Shown here in pieces: positions 11,990-22,319 of a DNA stretch of 64,000 nt. A model generated the notes under the pieces. The model was given only the letters and a program-made list of their open reading frames with translations. It was not told the origin of the DNA and made no database searches. Position 1 is the stretch's first letter; the number at the start of each line of letters is the position of its first letter. The stretch covers positions 5,529,216 through 5,593,215 of the forward strand of contig OZ012693.1 in the NCBI GenBank assembly GCA_963942565.1, in the 5' to 3' direction. This stretch comes from Maea johnstoni (lineage: Eukaryota; Annelida; Polychaeta; Spionida; Magelonidae). Made by a program: the position numbers and the translations under genes.

Positions 11990-12830
11990 GGGATCATTCG
12001 CCCACCTATGGCCCCTGGTCACGTCATATCAGTTTGTGCTGCAGACTGTAACCAAGGGCTACAGGATAGAGTTCACGGGCAATCCTCCAAGAACAACGGA
12101 GGCCCGATGCACTCCGATCCCTCGAAACCAGGTAAGACGCCAGGACCTTGAACGAGGCCTCGAGTCAATGCTAGAAAAATGAGCGATCAGGGAAATCCCC
12201 CTCTCAACAGACGTTCCCGGGTTCTATTCCCCGATCTTCCTGGTGGCCAAGGGTTGGCGCCCGATCCTCAACCTGAAAGCGTTCAACAAATTCGTAAAGC
12301 CCCCACCCTTTCGGATGGAGACATTACGTACGGTGATGGACTGCTTAGGGGAAGCGCACCAGCAGAGGCTAAAGACCTAAGAACATTTGAGGGACTCCTC
12401 AATGTCCGAGACGTGGGCAGTCTCTATAGATTTAAGAGACGCCTATTTGGTGGAACGTCAGCGTGATCTCACGCTGTTTTGGGTAAACAAACTAGGCTTC
12501 CTCGTAAACAAAGGAAAGTCTCAGTTAATACCCACACAGTTCCCAGCAGAGAAGAGGGTCGTCAAAGTGTCGGGTCTAGCGGAGCCCTCAGCCGGCAAAG
12601 ACCTGGCAGAAGCTCTCAGGACATCTGTCCAGTCTACGCGAGTTAGTCCCCATGGCGGTGACTCACACTCGTCATATCCAGCTTATGCTCCACAGCCAGT
12701 GGACGCAGGTCTCGGACAGCCCATACCTCCGAATATACCCGGACCACGAGTCGCTCAGGGAATTGGAGTGGTGGGCATCACGGGCCAACCTGACGGTAGG
12801 CCGTCCGTTCCTCAGGCCAGATCCGACTAT
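11990..12830 (+). pseudogene. DIRS fossil: reverse transcriptase region
   Basis: Stretches typical of DIRS reverse transcriptase are visible in several frames, including a SIDLRDAYL segment near 12.42 kb (the first catalytic aspartate block of the family) and an LGFLVN-K-KSQL block near 12.5 kb. The region is broken and lies across more than one frame. Confidence 0.75.
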
Positions 12831-13200
12831 GACGATAGTTACGGATGCCTCCATGGAGGGCTGGGGAGGTCACCTAGGCGACTGGGTGATCTCGGGCCAG
12901 TGGTCGTTGGCTTGGGCCAAACACCACATCAACTGACTCGAGCTCCAGGCAGTATATGGCTGACCTTGCAGCATTTCCTGCCTCAGGTGCGGGACACTGC
13001 TGTGGATGTCCTTATGGACAATTCCACCACAGTGGCCTATATCAACAAGGAGGGTGGAACTCAGTCCCCCACCTTGTGCTACCTGGCACTGGACCTATGG
13101 GCCTGGTGCAGGCAACACGGGATCTACCTGGTTGCCAACCACATATCGGGAGTCAGGAACGTCCTGGCGGACGTCCTGTCCAGGGGGAAACACAACCACC
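12800..13200 (+). pseudogene. DIRS fossil: RNase H region
   Basis: Segments TIVTDASMEGWGGHLG, VLMDNSTTVAYINKEGG and a following ADVLSR block are the standard landmarks of the RNase H domain that follows reverse transcriptase in DIRS elements. The region is broken. Confidence 0.8.
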
Positions 13201-13549
13201 CCACGGAGTGGTCCCTCCACAAGACAGTGGTACAGCTCGAGCACTGGCCGACCCCCCATGTCGATCTCTTCGCATTGGAGAAGAATCACAAACTTCCGGT
13301 GTTCTTCTCAGTGCGCCCCTCTCAGACGTCGAGCGTGATAAACGCTCTGATGCAGAATTGGGAGAGTCTGTACGGGTATGCATACCCGTCGACCAACCTC
13401 ATTCCGAGGGTATTGAGGAAACTGAGGCTGCAGTGGTCAGCCCGGATCCTCCTGGTAGCCCCGTTCTGGCCCAGCCAGCCGTGGTTCCGTCAGCTGACCA
13501 GCATGCTGACCGATCTTCCGCGTATGGTCACACCCAAGGACAACCTCCT

Positions 13550-14670
13550 GAAGAACTCGGTCACGGGGAAGTTTTACCCCAAACCGGACAGAATGAGACT
13601 GGCTGTATGGCCGCTGTCCGCAAATCCTTCATTGACCGAGGGTTTTCACAGGGAGTTGCAGAGACGGCAGCCAGGGCCAGGCGAGAGTCGACTTGCCGGC
13701 TTTATGATTCCCGTCTTAATTCTTCTCCACTACCGACGATGGTGCGTGGAGCGAGGTGTGTGTCCCGCTGAGGCCCCTGTAGTGGAGGTTGCGGAATTCT
13801 TGAATGGCCTGCGAACGGTGGAGCACAAGGGTAAACCCTTAGCCCCTTCTACCATCGCAGGATACAAGTCTGCAGCCATTCATAAAGGTTTTCCGAATGG
13901 GACAACTGTGTCGTCCAACACAGATTTGTCGACCCTTATTAAGGGTTTGTTTGTGGTTTCCGCCAGACCAAGGCACTCAGTGAGACATGGGATCTTCCGA
14001 CGGTACTCAAGTACCTTGCGGGTCCTCCCTTTGAGCCGATTCATACGGCACCATTGAGGTCGATGGCGGTCAAAACAGCTTTCCTCGTACAACTAGCCTC
14101 GGCCAGGCGGGGAAGCTGGGTCCATTCTTGCAGGATAGATGCATGTCATCTGCGGTGGGAAAATGGAGGAGTTCGCCTTCTCCCATCCCTCCTATTGGAC
14201 AAAAACCAGTCGGTCTCGTTCACTCCTAGCAAGGTTTTTCTCCTCAGCCTAAAGGAGTTCTCGCCAGACGACAAAGTGCATTGCCCTGTGCGGGCCCTCA
14301 AATGGTACTTGGAATTAACCAAGCCCTTGCGAGGGGTTGAAAAAGCCCTCTTCATTCGGTCAAGGGAGCCTTATACTATTAGGCTACCAAAAGCACAGTC
14401 GCTGGTTGGGTAAAAGAGGCTATCGCAGGGGCGTTCTCGCACCTTCCTAAGGAGCGGAGACAACGCATGGGCATCAGAGCCCACGACACCAGAGTGGTCG
14501 CCACTACTTGGGCCACAATGGCCGGAGTGCCATTTGAAGCAATTATGGATGCTGCAGCCTGGAGCCGGCCGCAAACCTTCGCGCAGTTCTATCTCAAGGA
14601 TCTCCCTGCAACAAAGGGTAGATTCAGTAAAGCAGTGTTGGTTACGGCTGGCACAGCATCTAGAAAATAA
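13550..14670 (+). pseudogene. DIRS fossil: tyrosine recombinase region
   Basis: Contains a core-binding-like helical part (near 13.7-13.9 kb) and the catalytic half. A segment HDTRVVATTW is followed about 30 residues later by WSRPQTFAQFYLKDL, matching the His-x-x-Arg box and terminal Tyr segment of DIRS recombinases. It ends just before the 3' non-coding part. The region is broken. Confidence 0.8.
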
Positions 14671-14727
14671 AGAACAGATCCTTCCACAGCTTTCTTAGGC
14701 GGTGGTACTCTGCTTCCAATGTGAGCA

Positions 14728-14793
14728 GGTAAGAATTTAGATATAACACAGGAAATTACAAGTAATTTCTTTTTTATGATAAATACTTACCTG
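14728..14793. repeat. Hairpin in the 3' part of the DIRS fossil
   Basis: AGGTAAGAATTTA at 14728 is mirrored by TAAATACTTACCT at about 14781-14793. Between them, GAAATTAC-AA-GTAATTTC forms a second inner stem. DIRS 3' ends often carry such inverted sequence; whether this one had a role here is inference. Confidence 0.6.
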
Positions 14794-15140
14794 CGATCAT
14801 TGCCCACCCTTCTGTATCCTCCCCTAGAATCCGTTCTACCATGAAGGTATTACGCCTAAAATGAGAAGAGGATGAAGGCGCATCCGCCAACTGTGACGTC
14901 ACGACCGGTATTTAGTGCGGCCCCTAGCGGGGATCACGCAAACTACGGTCTATTTTAAGTTATGAAGGCTATTTTTAGATAGCCCTCCTTCTATGTTCAC
15001 CGCAAGGATCTTCCATAGGGAGAGACTGCCAAATGAGAGCCTTCCTTTTGGGTGACCAGAGCAAGCCCTGGAGATAGCTTCCCACCTGGTGGTGAAATTT
15101 TGAACTATTGACCTTCTTTTCAAAATACCAATAAAATGGC

Positions 15141-16055
15141 CTCTGTTTACTCCAACAGTGATTTCCTGGTCAATTTGTAGTCATATATAATTTTGGAAGA
15201 ATTTTTAATATTTTTTTCTTATTTTGGTGTTTTTATTTGTATATATGACATAGCGAAGTCTAATTGGTCTCATTTCTCAGTATGGGCTACCATCCCAGAA
15301 GGTCCATCATGGATAAATATGCTCAGGGGGGATAGGGCTTTCAAAAAATCCATGTTAGGTTTTGTACCTCTGAGTGGTACCGACCACCCCATCTGGCCCA
15401 AGGACTACTTCTATAACTAAACCAAAAGAATTGGTCCATCGACACACAGAAAACAGAAAGGAATATGAGCATGCTAATTCAAGTAAAAGACTGACCCTAA
15501 AATATTAGAAAATATACATTTAATACATGTTAATTTCATTTTTAATTTTTATACATGTTAATTTAAGTAAAATATAGACCTATATATATAATCTAATATA
15601 ATTAGACTCAATGTGAAAAAACAGAATAAAATCACAATAGTAAAATGTAGGTGTTTAGGGAATGAAATTGGGACTCTTTTTAAGGTCCATTTTTTAAGTT
15701 AGTACCTGAACTGAAAGCATAAATACCCTCAAAGCTAAAACTTAAAATTCTTATAGAAGAATCATAAGATGTATAGGAATCAATTTATTTTTCTCAATTT
15801 GCTGATGATTCTTGTTAATTCATTGTCTGTCGCAGCGGTTGTTGACATTCTTCTACATCACACAATGACGACGCAACGAAAAACACTTCATCACATTACC
15901 GTCTTTTGGGAAATCCTGATTGAGGAGGCTTGCATCAGTTTCCATGGCAACAGGATGAGGATGAAAAAGACTCGCTAATGAAGTATAGGTGAAATGCAGG
16001 TAAGTTATAGCTCGGGGCTGACTAACGAGCTACATCAAAGGAAAGGTGTACCTCT
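15141..16055. other. No gene seen; contains one X-box motif
   Basis: AT-rich DNA with a more complex, CpG-containing part at 15830-15970. Frames of 69-75 codons show no family resemblance. Confidence 0.5.
15938..15951. promoter_or_regulatory. Candidate RFX-binding X-box
   Basis: GTTTCCATGGCAAC is a near-perfect palindrome matching the RFX X-box consensus, two GTTGCC-type half sites two bases apart. RFX proteins drive ciliary genes in animals. It sits in the CpG-containing patch 15830-15970. One site is suggestive only. Confidence 0.4.
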
Positions 16056-16645
16056 TATCTCTTCAGGTATTGAACAAGATAATTTCATGTCAGCATCTGC
16101 CTCGTATGAAAATAATAATGCTTATGCAAATTTGATACTGATATATGTGCAAAGGGCCTTAAAATGTTTGTTTCTAGTCCATAGATTCAGGCCTAATATT
16201 TGACATATTTATCTCTTCAGGTATTGAACAAGATAATTTCATGTCAGCATCTGCCTCATATGAAAACAATAATGCTTATGCAAATTTGATGCTGATATAT
16301 GTGCTAAGGGCCTAAAAATGTTAGTTTCTAGTCCATATATTCAGGCTTAATATTTACGTAATTTAATGTCAACATCTGCCTCGTATAAAAACAATGCTTA
16401 TGCAAATTTGATACTGCCATATGTGCAAAGCACCTTAAAAATGTTTGTTTCTAGTCCATAGATACAGGCCTAATATTTAACACATTTATCTCTTCAGGTA
16501 TTGAACAAGATAATTTCAGGTCAGCATCTGCCTTGTATAAAAACGCTTATAAATGCAAATTTGATACTGCTATATGTGCAAAGGGACTTTAAATGTTTGT
16601 TTCTAGTCCATAGATACATACAGGCCTAATCTTTAACAAAATTAC
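16056..16645 (+). repeat. Tandem repeat, unit about 148 bp, four copies
   Basis: Each unit carries ATCTCTTCAGGTATTGAACA, AGATAATTTCATGTCAGCAT, GCTTATGCAAATTTGATACT and TGTTTCTAGTCCATAGAT. Copies begin near 16056, 16209, 16350 (partial) and 16491. Non-coding. Confidence 0.9.
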
Positions 16646-16849
16646 CTATAGGACAATCATGATTTCCCTGAGTGATTATTACCTACGGGTGTTAGGAAAA
16701 TTTCAATAGGAAAATGATTAATTTACATCTTGATTATTGTTCACGGGGAAGAAACTACTTCTTTCCTACATTAATTAAAATTCTCAAAATTTTTTTAAAT
16801 GAACATAAATATCTATTAGAACAAGCTGGAGTTCTGAGCATGGAGGATT

Positions 16850-17049
16850 NNNNNNNNNNNNNNNNNNNNNNNNNNNNNNNNNNNNNNNNNNNNNNNNNNN
16901 NNNNNNNNNNNNNNNNNNNNNNNNNNNNNNNNNNNNNNNNNNNNNNNNNNNNNNNNNNNNNNNNNNNNNNNNNNNNNNNNNNNNNNNNNNNNNNNNNNNN
17001 NNNNNNNNNNNNNNNNNNNNNNNNNNNNNNNNNNNNNNNNNNNNNNNNN
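16850..17049. other. Assembly gap (200 N)
   Basis: Exactly 200 unknown bases, so the length is probably a placeholder. Frames crossing it are meaningless. Confidence 0.99.
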
Positions 17050-17569
17050 GATAGTTAGTGATATACATTTCATGGTTATGAGACCACATATACAGCTCTA
17101 GATGGAATCTAAAAATTTGAGCAAGCTATAAAAAGGGGGTTTGATTTATATTTTCTATGAGTATCAGACTAGCAGAGTTTTAACTAATTGATCAACAGGA
17201 TTGTCTGTCCATAGCAGTCAATTTGACCAACCTCTCAAAAGTTATGACTGGTGTTAATTATGTTGTGGTTCACAGACCTCAGCTACTGTGGCTATCAGCT
17301 GAGCTTTAACATATTGGTCAAGGAGGGGGGTTGCTGGTCATGTAGGTGGAAATCTGAGAAGCCTGTCCATTCCAGCCTGGACGTGTATATTGTCCACTTC
17401 TAAGAGGGAGCTAGACGCATACCTTGTCTGATGCTACCAGATGGGGTATGCAACTGCATCTGGGAAACCACTTCATACAAGAAACAAACTTTCAAGACTT
17501 TCAACTAAGTCAGGATGCTTTTAACCCCTTCATGCTTATATAGCCCAATGGTAAAGTTGTGTTTGTGTG
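17050..17569. other. No gene seen
   Basis: Unique-looking sequence. Near 17523, TTAACCCCTTCATGCTTATA resembles a terminus of the second TTAA MITE family, but no partner end is visible before the AT array. Confidence 0.5.
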
Positions 17570-17784
<215 letters not shown>

Positions 17785-18515
17785 AAATATATATTGCTAT
17801 TACAGCAAAGTCCACTTATAACAAAATAAGAATGCATTTTGCCTTTTTATACACAAAGTGCCCCAACGGTAAGACACAAATCCAACACAAATGACAAAAA
17901 TTTCCTCATTCATTAAAGTTGTTATTCTTTTTCCAGAAAGCAAATGATGCAGAATTTTGTGCAGTTCAGTTAACTGGAGGGGGAGATCAAAGAGCTCTCC
18001 TGCAGCCTGTTATCTAAAGTGGACCAAAGTCATGGATGAGCCAAGGGATAATTAAGATGAATTAAGGCAAATAACCATTGAGACAGTTACAACTTACAAA
18101 ATGAAAAAACCTTGTGGAATCAATTACCTGACCCTCATCCTTATCTGTGCAAACTCACAAGATAGCTGAAAGAATCTCTACAAAGTGTCAGTTATTTGTT
18201 TGTTTTACCAAAAAAGACATTTGAACAAACAAAAAGTGACATATTACAAGAATTTATTATCTGTGTAACCTTGACACTACAAAGACTCCGTAATGAAAGG
18301 AAAAACAATAAGATGATATCTGGTTTAGCCATCCATTAAATAACACGAATTTCATATCTTTCAATGGTTGGTTAGACACATTGTATCCTTTGCACATACA
18401 AAGGGCTTAGCCTGTTAAGATGTTTTTTTCAAAAGGCCCCCTAGGGTCACAGTCTACATCAACCCTTCATTCATGGTTAGAATTTCTCTTAAAAAGTGCT
18501 GCCTAGATGCTTGCA
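17785..18515. other. No gene seen
   Basis: AT-rich spacer with no recognisable feature. Confidence 0.55.
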
Positions 18516-18726
18516 TTAACCCTTCCAATGCCTAGGCTATTTACGTCCAAAGCACAAGACCGCAAAGATTTCTGAAAAACATCTAAGCCCCGTCATGTTG
18601 GTGTTCATTATATAGCTCTTGCTGATTTCTCTCAGATGAGTACCCATGTGCCAGGGTTTCAGTACTTTTTCAGGTCTTTTGCATCATGTTTTATGGCCAA
18701 ATCAGCCACCAGCAGCATAAGGGTGA
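18516..18726 (+). mobile_element. piggyBac-like MITE
   Basis: TTAACCCTTCCAATGCCTAG at the left. AGCCACCAGCAGCATAAGGG then TGA (decayed TTAA) at the right. Confidence 0.85.
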
Positions 18727-18764
18727 AGACTTGGACTTTCCTCAATCTAAAATTCTTCACCTTT

Positions 18765-19485
18765 TGTGCCATAGTTAGGCTAAATCACGACTAGCCAGTA
18801 AGTACCGTAATTTCGCGTGTATAAGACGCACCCGTATATAAGACGCACCCCTTGTCCAGGCCTTTAAAATGATGTATAGACCTTAGCTTTGTGTATAGTG
18901 CGCACCCCCTTTTCGGAATTGTAGGAAATCAACTCCTCACATGAATAACGTTAGAAAGCCAGTAAAACGCACATTGAGATGAGTGAAATGTGACATCACC
19001 GTGACATCAATGCGTATCACCCTGTGTCGGTACTCACTACCCATTGTCTTATAGGCATGTCACATGGATTGTAATCAGTTAATTCTAGCAAAGGGTGGTT
19101 CGGTAATTACAATTCATCAATGACGAGGCAAATATCGATGGCATTGTATTGGCCGCATTATAATTGTAATTGGCGATCTCCGAGTGGCCTGGTAACTCGA
19201 TGTAAAACACCCTAGATTTCTAGCTTTGTGTATAAGACGCACCCCCGATTTGAGTGTATAAATTAGTGTAAAAAAGTGCATCTTATACACGCGAAATTAC
19301 GGTATTGGTGGAGGAAACGGAGTACCCAAGGGATAACCAACGACTAATTCCAAGGCACTGGCAACTTTCTCACATGCCTCAAGTCAGATCACATGCAATC
19401 AAAAACATCTAACAGTGGTGAGAGTAGTCTCAGCAGGGAAATTGAAGCATACAGGTATGTCCTTTTTGTATCCTCCTCCATCAGG
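18765..19485. mobile_element. SINE-like repeat split by a MITE
   Basis: The left piece (18765-18802) carries TAGGCTAAATCACGACTAGC. The right piece (19305 onward) continues TTGGTGGAGGAAACGGAGTA, then CCAACGACTAATTCCAAGGC and CTTTCTCACATGCC. Related copies lie at 32455 and 32785. The GAGGAAACGGAGTACC core recurs in short interspersed repeats of many marine animals, from memory. The TA-flanked MITE at 18803-19304 interrupts it cleanly. Confidence 0.55.
18803..19304. mobile_element. TA-flanked MITE, 502 bp (TATAAGACGCACC termini)
   Basis: The left end TACCGTAATTTCGCGTGTAT and the reverse complement of the right end are identical over the first 20 bases. TA borders both sides. Subterminal ATAAGACGCACCC repeats are iterated. 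The interior is non-coding. The termini and TA duplication fit the Tc1/mariner/pogo group. Confidence 0.85.
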
Positions 19486-19488
19486 CAA

Positions 19489-19489
19489 T

Positions 19490-19527
<38 letters not shown>

Positions 19528-19640
19528 CATCTTTATTTAAAGAGGGTAACCTCAGTCCAATGGTAAGGATCTTCCCTGAGGCCCTCTGGCATGTTTACAA
19601 GTAGTCTGAGGGCCCCAGGGTTACAAAGTAGTACAGTACA
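19489..19640 (-). mobile_element. Candidate LINE/SINE 3' end with AAT tail
   Basis: Read on the minus strand, a unique stretch ends CCTCTTTAAATAAAGATGAT and passes into a TTATTA tail of about 40 bp. This is the arrangement of a non-LTR retroelement 3' end. Only the end is present, so the family is not assigned. Confidence 0.45.
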
Positions 19641-21080
19641 TTGCTTTTAGGTATCGAGACTTAAAGGAAGGTAGATTCAATTCAGGTCCAACAGAAAAAT
19701 GACCCTTTACTTAGGGATACCCTTAAAAATGCTACTACAACTATGAAACCTTGGACACTGTCGAACAAGTGAAAAAGATATCAAGGTCACCAGAGGTACC
19801 AAGGTCACCAAGGTAATACCAGAAGTATAAAGCTTTTGGCTTCTGTTGGAAGAAGGGCACTGAACTATGGTATTCTAGCTACGGGTCCTGACTCTGTTTA
19901 CATAAACTTGCTACATGAAATGCAGTGCTCAAGTATGTCCCTTACTAAATGGAGCTAGGCTTGTCCTGGGAGGCAGGCTACCACTATTAGCCCTTATGCT
20001 GCTGGTGGCTAATTTGGCAAATACAAAATGATGCAAGCAAAACAGAAACATGAATGAAACTCTGGCACATGGGTACTGATCTGAGAGCACTCAGCGTCAG
20101 TGAGGTCTATTCAGCAAATACCAAGATGATAGGGGTTTAAATGATTTTCAAAACTCTTTGCATCCTTGAGTTTTGGACGAAAGTAGCCTCAGCACTGAAA
20201 GGTTAGAGCACTGTATGGACAGTGGTAGGATGGAACACCCATAGGGAAGTGTGTACATAGTCCTCCTGAGGCTAACCAATAATGGCAGGGGTTTACACCA
20301 CATTACATAACACCTCATGATAACACCCTGTAAGACCACCTACTTGAGCTAACTAGTCAACAGGTGCATTATGCAAGCAAACTCCACTTCAGGCTCATTA
20401 TGTCATCAATACCCAATCAAATGTTACATCACTCTCATGATGTCATTGGTAAACACCAAAAGTTATGTCAGTCTCATTATGTCATAAGTATCCACAAACT
20501 ATTAACTCTGGGCCATTATGACCCAGGTGGCCCGAAGAGCAATGGAAGATATCAAAACAAACCACAATCTACTATTGTATAAGAAATGCAAAGCAGTTAA
20601 AATGGTTTGCACAGTTGCATAGCTACTTCTAAGATGCGTATAAAGAGAACAAGTCGAAGTAGTTCTCAGAAATTCAGACTGCAATCACTCAAAGGTGAAA
20701 TTTCAATACATTATTCAATTTTCTGAGAAAAAAATGTATGCTAGACCAGCCCTCCCACACATGACATACACATAATATATCTTCTAGGCTTGAGATCCTA
20801 TAAAGAAGAGAGGGAGATAGATGGTATGGGTTGACCGGCAGTCTCTGTGGAGTGACTGCTAACCTGAAAGGGTGCCGGTGGGGATGAATGAGCGACCCCC
20901 TTCCCGACCCCCCCAAACCTTATAATTCATAATTCACGGTACTATCAGCTGCATTTAGGGTAGCTTCTAAAGCCATCACCCTGTATTTAACACTCTATCA
21001 TAGGTATCCAAGGTGTTTTTTCAGCAGGTTTTCAATGTCCGTGTGCTAGGATGAAGTAGGAAATGCTATCGGGTACTCAC
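19641..21080. other. No exon recognised; contains MITE 19987-20206
   Basis: Would be the first intron of the putative minus-strand gene starting at 21135. Around 20390-20520 the motif CATTATGTCAT is loosely repeated about every 40-60 bp. No splice-bounded minus-strand exon could be picked by eye. Confidence 0.45.
19987..20206 (-). mobile_element. piggyBac-like MITE
   Basis: CCCTTATGCTGCTGGTGGCT at the low end. AGCCTCAGCACTGAAAGG then TTAG at the high end. Both TTAA borders have decayed to TTAG. Confidence 0.85.
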
Positions 21081-21135
21081 CATTGACATGCTTGCTGAGC
21101 AGCTGAGCGTAGCGACATGCCTTCTCAGCATCCAT
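21081..21135 (-). CDS. Putative first coding exon, unrecognised gene
   Basis: On the minus strand an ATG at 21135 opens 18 codons plus one base, reading MDAEKACRYAQLLSKHVN. The next bases, GTGAGTACC, are a near-ideal splice donor (intron phase 1). The start context GCAACTATGG is acceptable. The peptide is hydrophilic and helical in character, like the beginning of a cytosolic or nuclear protein, and it lies next to CpG-richer DNA in an AT-rich background. I do not recognise the family and cannot find exon 2, which would lie at lower coordinates. The call rests on start, donor and composition, not on homology. Confidence 0.4.
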
Positions 21136-21560
21136 AGTTGCACTTGCTAGCCGCAGCACCCGAGATTATGCAAACATTAACACACCACAGCGAAAAACTG
21201 GTTCACGGACCAGTCCACTTGCCATGGGGGTCAACGGGTGATTTAGAGGAGGGAGGGAGGGGGTGCCCAGGGGGTGATGGGTAATGTCAGAAAAAATGGA
21301 CTCTCCCACCAGCACCACCATGGCCACGGCCAGAAAAATCGATATCTTTGTACCTGGCAGTCCCTGCCGGCTTCCCGCATCAAAGTAAATTAACTTGTCC
21401 GAGCAAATCACTGATGGGGCTTCTTCGCCTTGCAGCCAATCACAAGCCGGATCCCGTCATGAGCAAACTTCCGCCTTTCTCGTAGTCGTCATCTCTGAGC
21501 TGCGGAGGCTGAGGCTGCATCGCTAGTGACAACACACAGGAATGCAATGGACACACAATC
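21136..21560 (-). promoter_or_regulatory. Promoter-like CpG-richer region
   Basis: Roughly 400 bp with clearly more CpG than the surrounding DNA, directly upstream of the minus-strand exon at 21081-21135. It contains a CCAAT element (21436-21440, + strand) and an ATGCAAA octamer-like motif near 21165. It is probably the 5' UTR and core promoter if the exon is real. Confidence 0.35.
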
Positions 21561-21850
21561 ACCCTTCATCCACTAAGGAACACAGTGGCCAAAATGGACA
21601 GACTATTTTGAATAGTCTTGTTCCAGAATTTCTGAGTAGAGAGTTTGTTCTGTATGAGAGAGGTTTGTTTTAACAGAGAAGTAGAACTACCTTGCTGAAT
21701 TCAGGCAAAACTAAAGGAAAGTGCCAATTCTACTTAAAGCTGTTGAATTTTATAATGCATTTACAAATACTTTTCAAATGTTACCTTAGTTGAACTCATT
21801 TCTAAGTTGTCAGAATAACCTGATCAAGATAACAATTATTTACAACACAC
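21561..21850. other. No gene seen
   Basis: Short AT-rich spacer upstream of the putative promoter. Confidence 0.5.
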
Positions 21851-22112
21851 AAACCCAATTTCCCACAAACATATCCTTAAGATAAACGTAATTCAAAAGT
21901 TATCTTTAAAAGCACCATTATAGTATTTGCCAAGGGTTAATCTCAATATAAACAAGTTTCCCTAAAATATATCCTTAAGTTACACTTCACTACAACGTTA
22001 TCTTTGAAAGTGAATAACATTGCGATGTGTCTTTGCCACAACATAAATAACTCTCCCATAAATATATCCTTTACTTAAACTTAATCCAATTTAATTTGTG
22101 CCAAATGAATGT
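21851..22112. repeat. Diverged tandem repeat, unit about 105 bp
   Basis: Two and a half units share CAAATTTCCC-like starts, ATATATCCTTAAG and ACGTTATCTTT blocks. Non-coding. Confidence 0.65.
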
Positions 22113-22121
22113 GCCAGAGGG

Positions 22122-22319
22122 TTAACCCATTCATGCCTGTAGCAGCCACAATTGCCTGAGAATTTTGGTAATATCTCTCTAACAAAAGCAATATTTAGAA
22201 AATACTACAACTTACCTTCAAATAGTTTGTGATTTATGCTATTTTCCAAAGTTATTTTCATAAGTTTGACAGGTCCAGACGACACTAGTAAAGAAGATCT
22301 TCAGGCATGAGTGAGTTAA
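22122..22319. mobile_element. TTAA-flanked MITE, second family (CATGCC)
   Basis: The cleanest copy. The left end is TTAACCCATTCATGCCTGTA; the right end reverse-complemented is TTAACTCACTCATGCCTGAA. TTAA is intact at both borders. Length 198 bp. Confidence 0.8.

Larger units (their letters stand above)
11780..15140 (+). mobile_element. DIRS-type tyrosine-recombinase retroelement, fossil
   Basis: A decayed member of the DIRS order, which integrates with a tyrosine recombinase instead of a DDE integrase. In order it shows a Gly/Arg-rich gag-like tail (about 11.82-11.95 kb), reverse transcriptase (about 12.0-12.8 kb), RNase H (about 12.8-13.2 kb), tyrosine recombinase (about 13.6-14.67 kb) and a 3' non-coding part with a hairpin. 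The coding part is much richer in G and C than its surroundings, as expected of a transposed sequence. It is broken in several places (of the order of five or more) and looks truncated at the 5' side. Both outer limits are approximate. I see no clean terminal repeat pair. Confidence 0.85.

Noticed and set aside
12652-13383. Several overlapping frames of 60-271 codons
   Set aside because: By-products of the GC-rich DIRS fossil in other frames and on the other strand.
16714-17089. Frames spanning the run of N
   Set aside because: Mostly unknown residues; no evidence of coding on either side.
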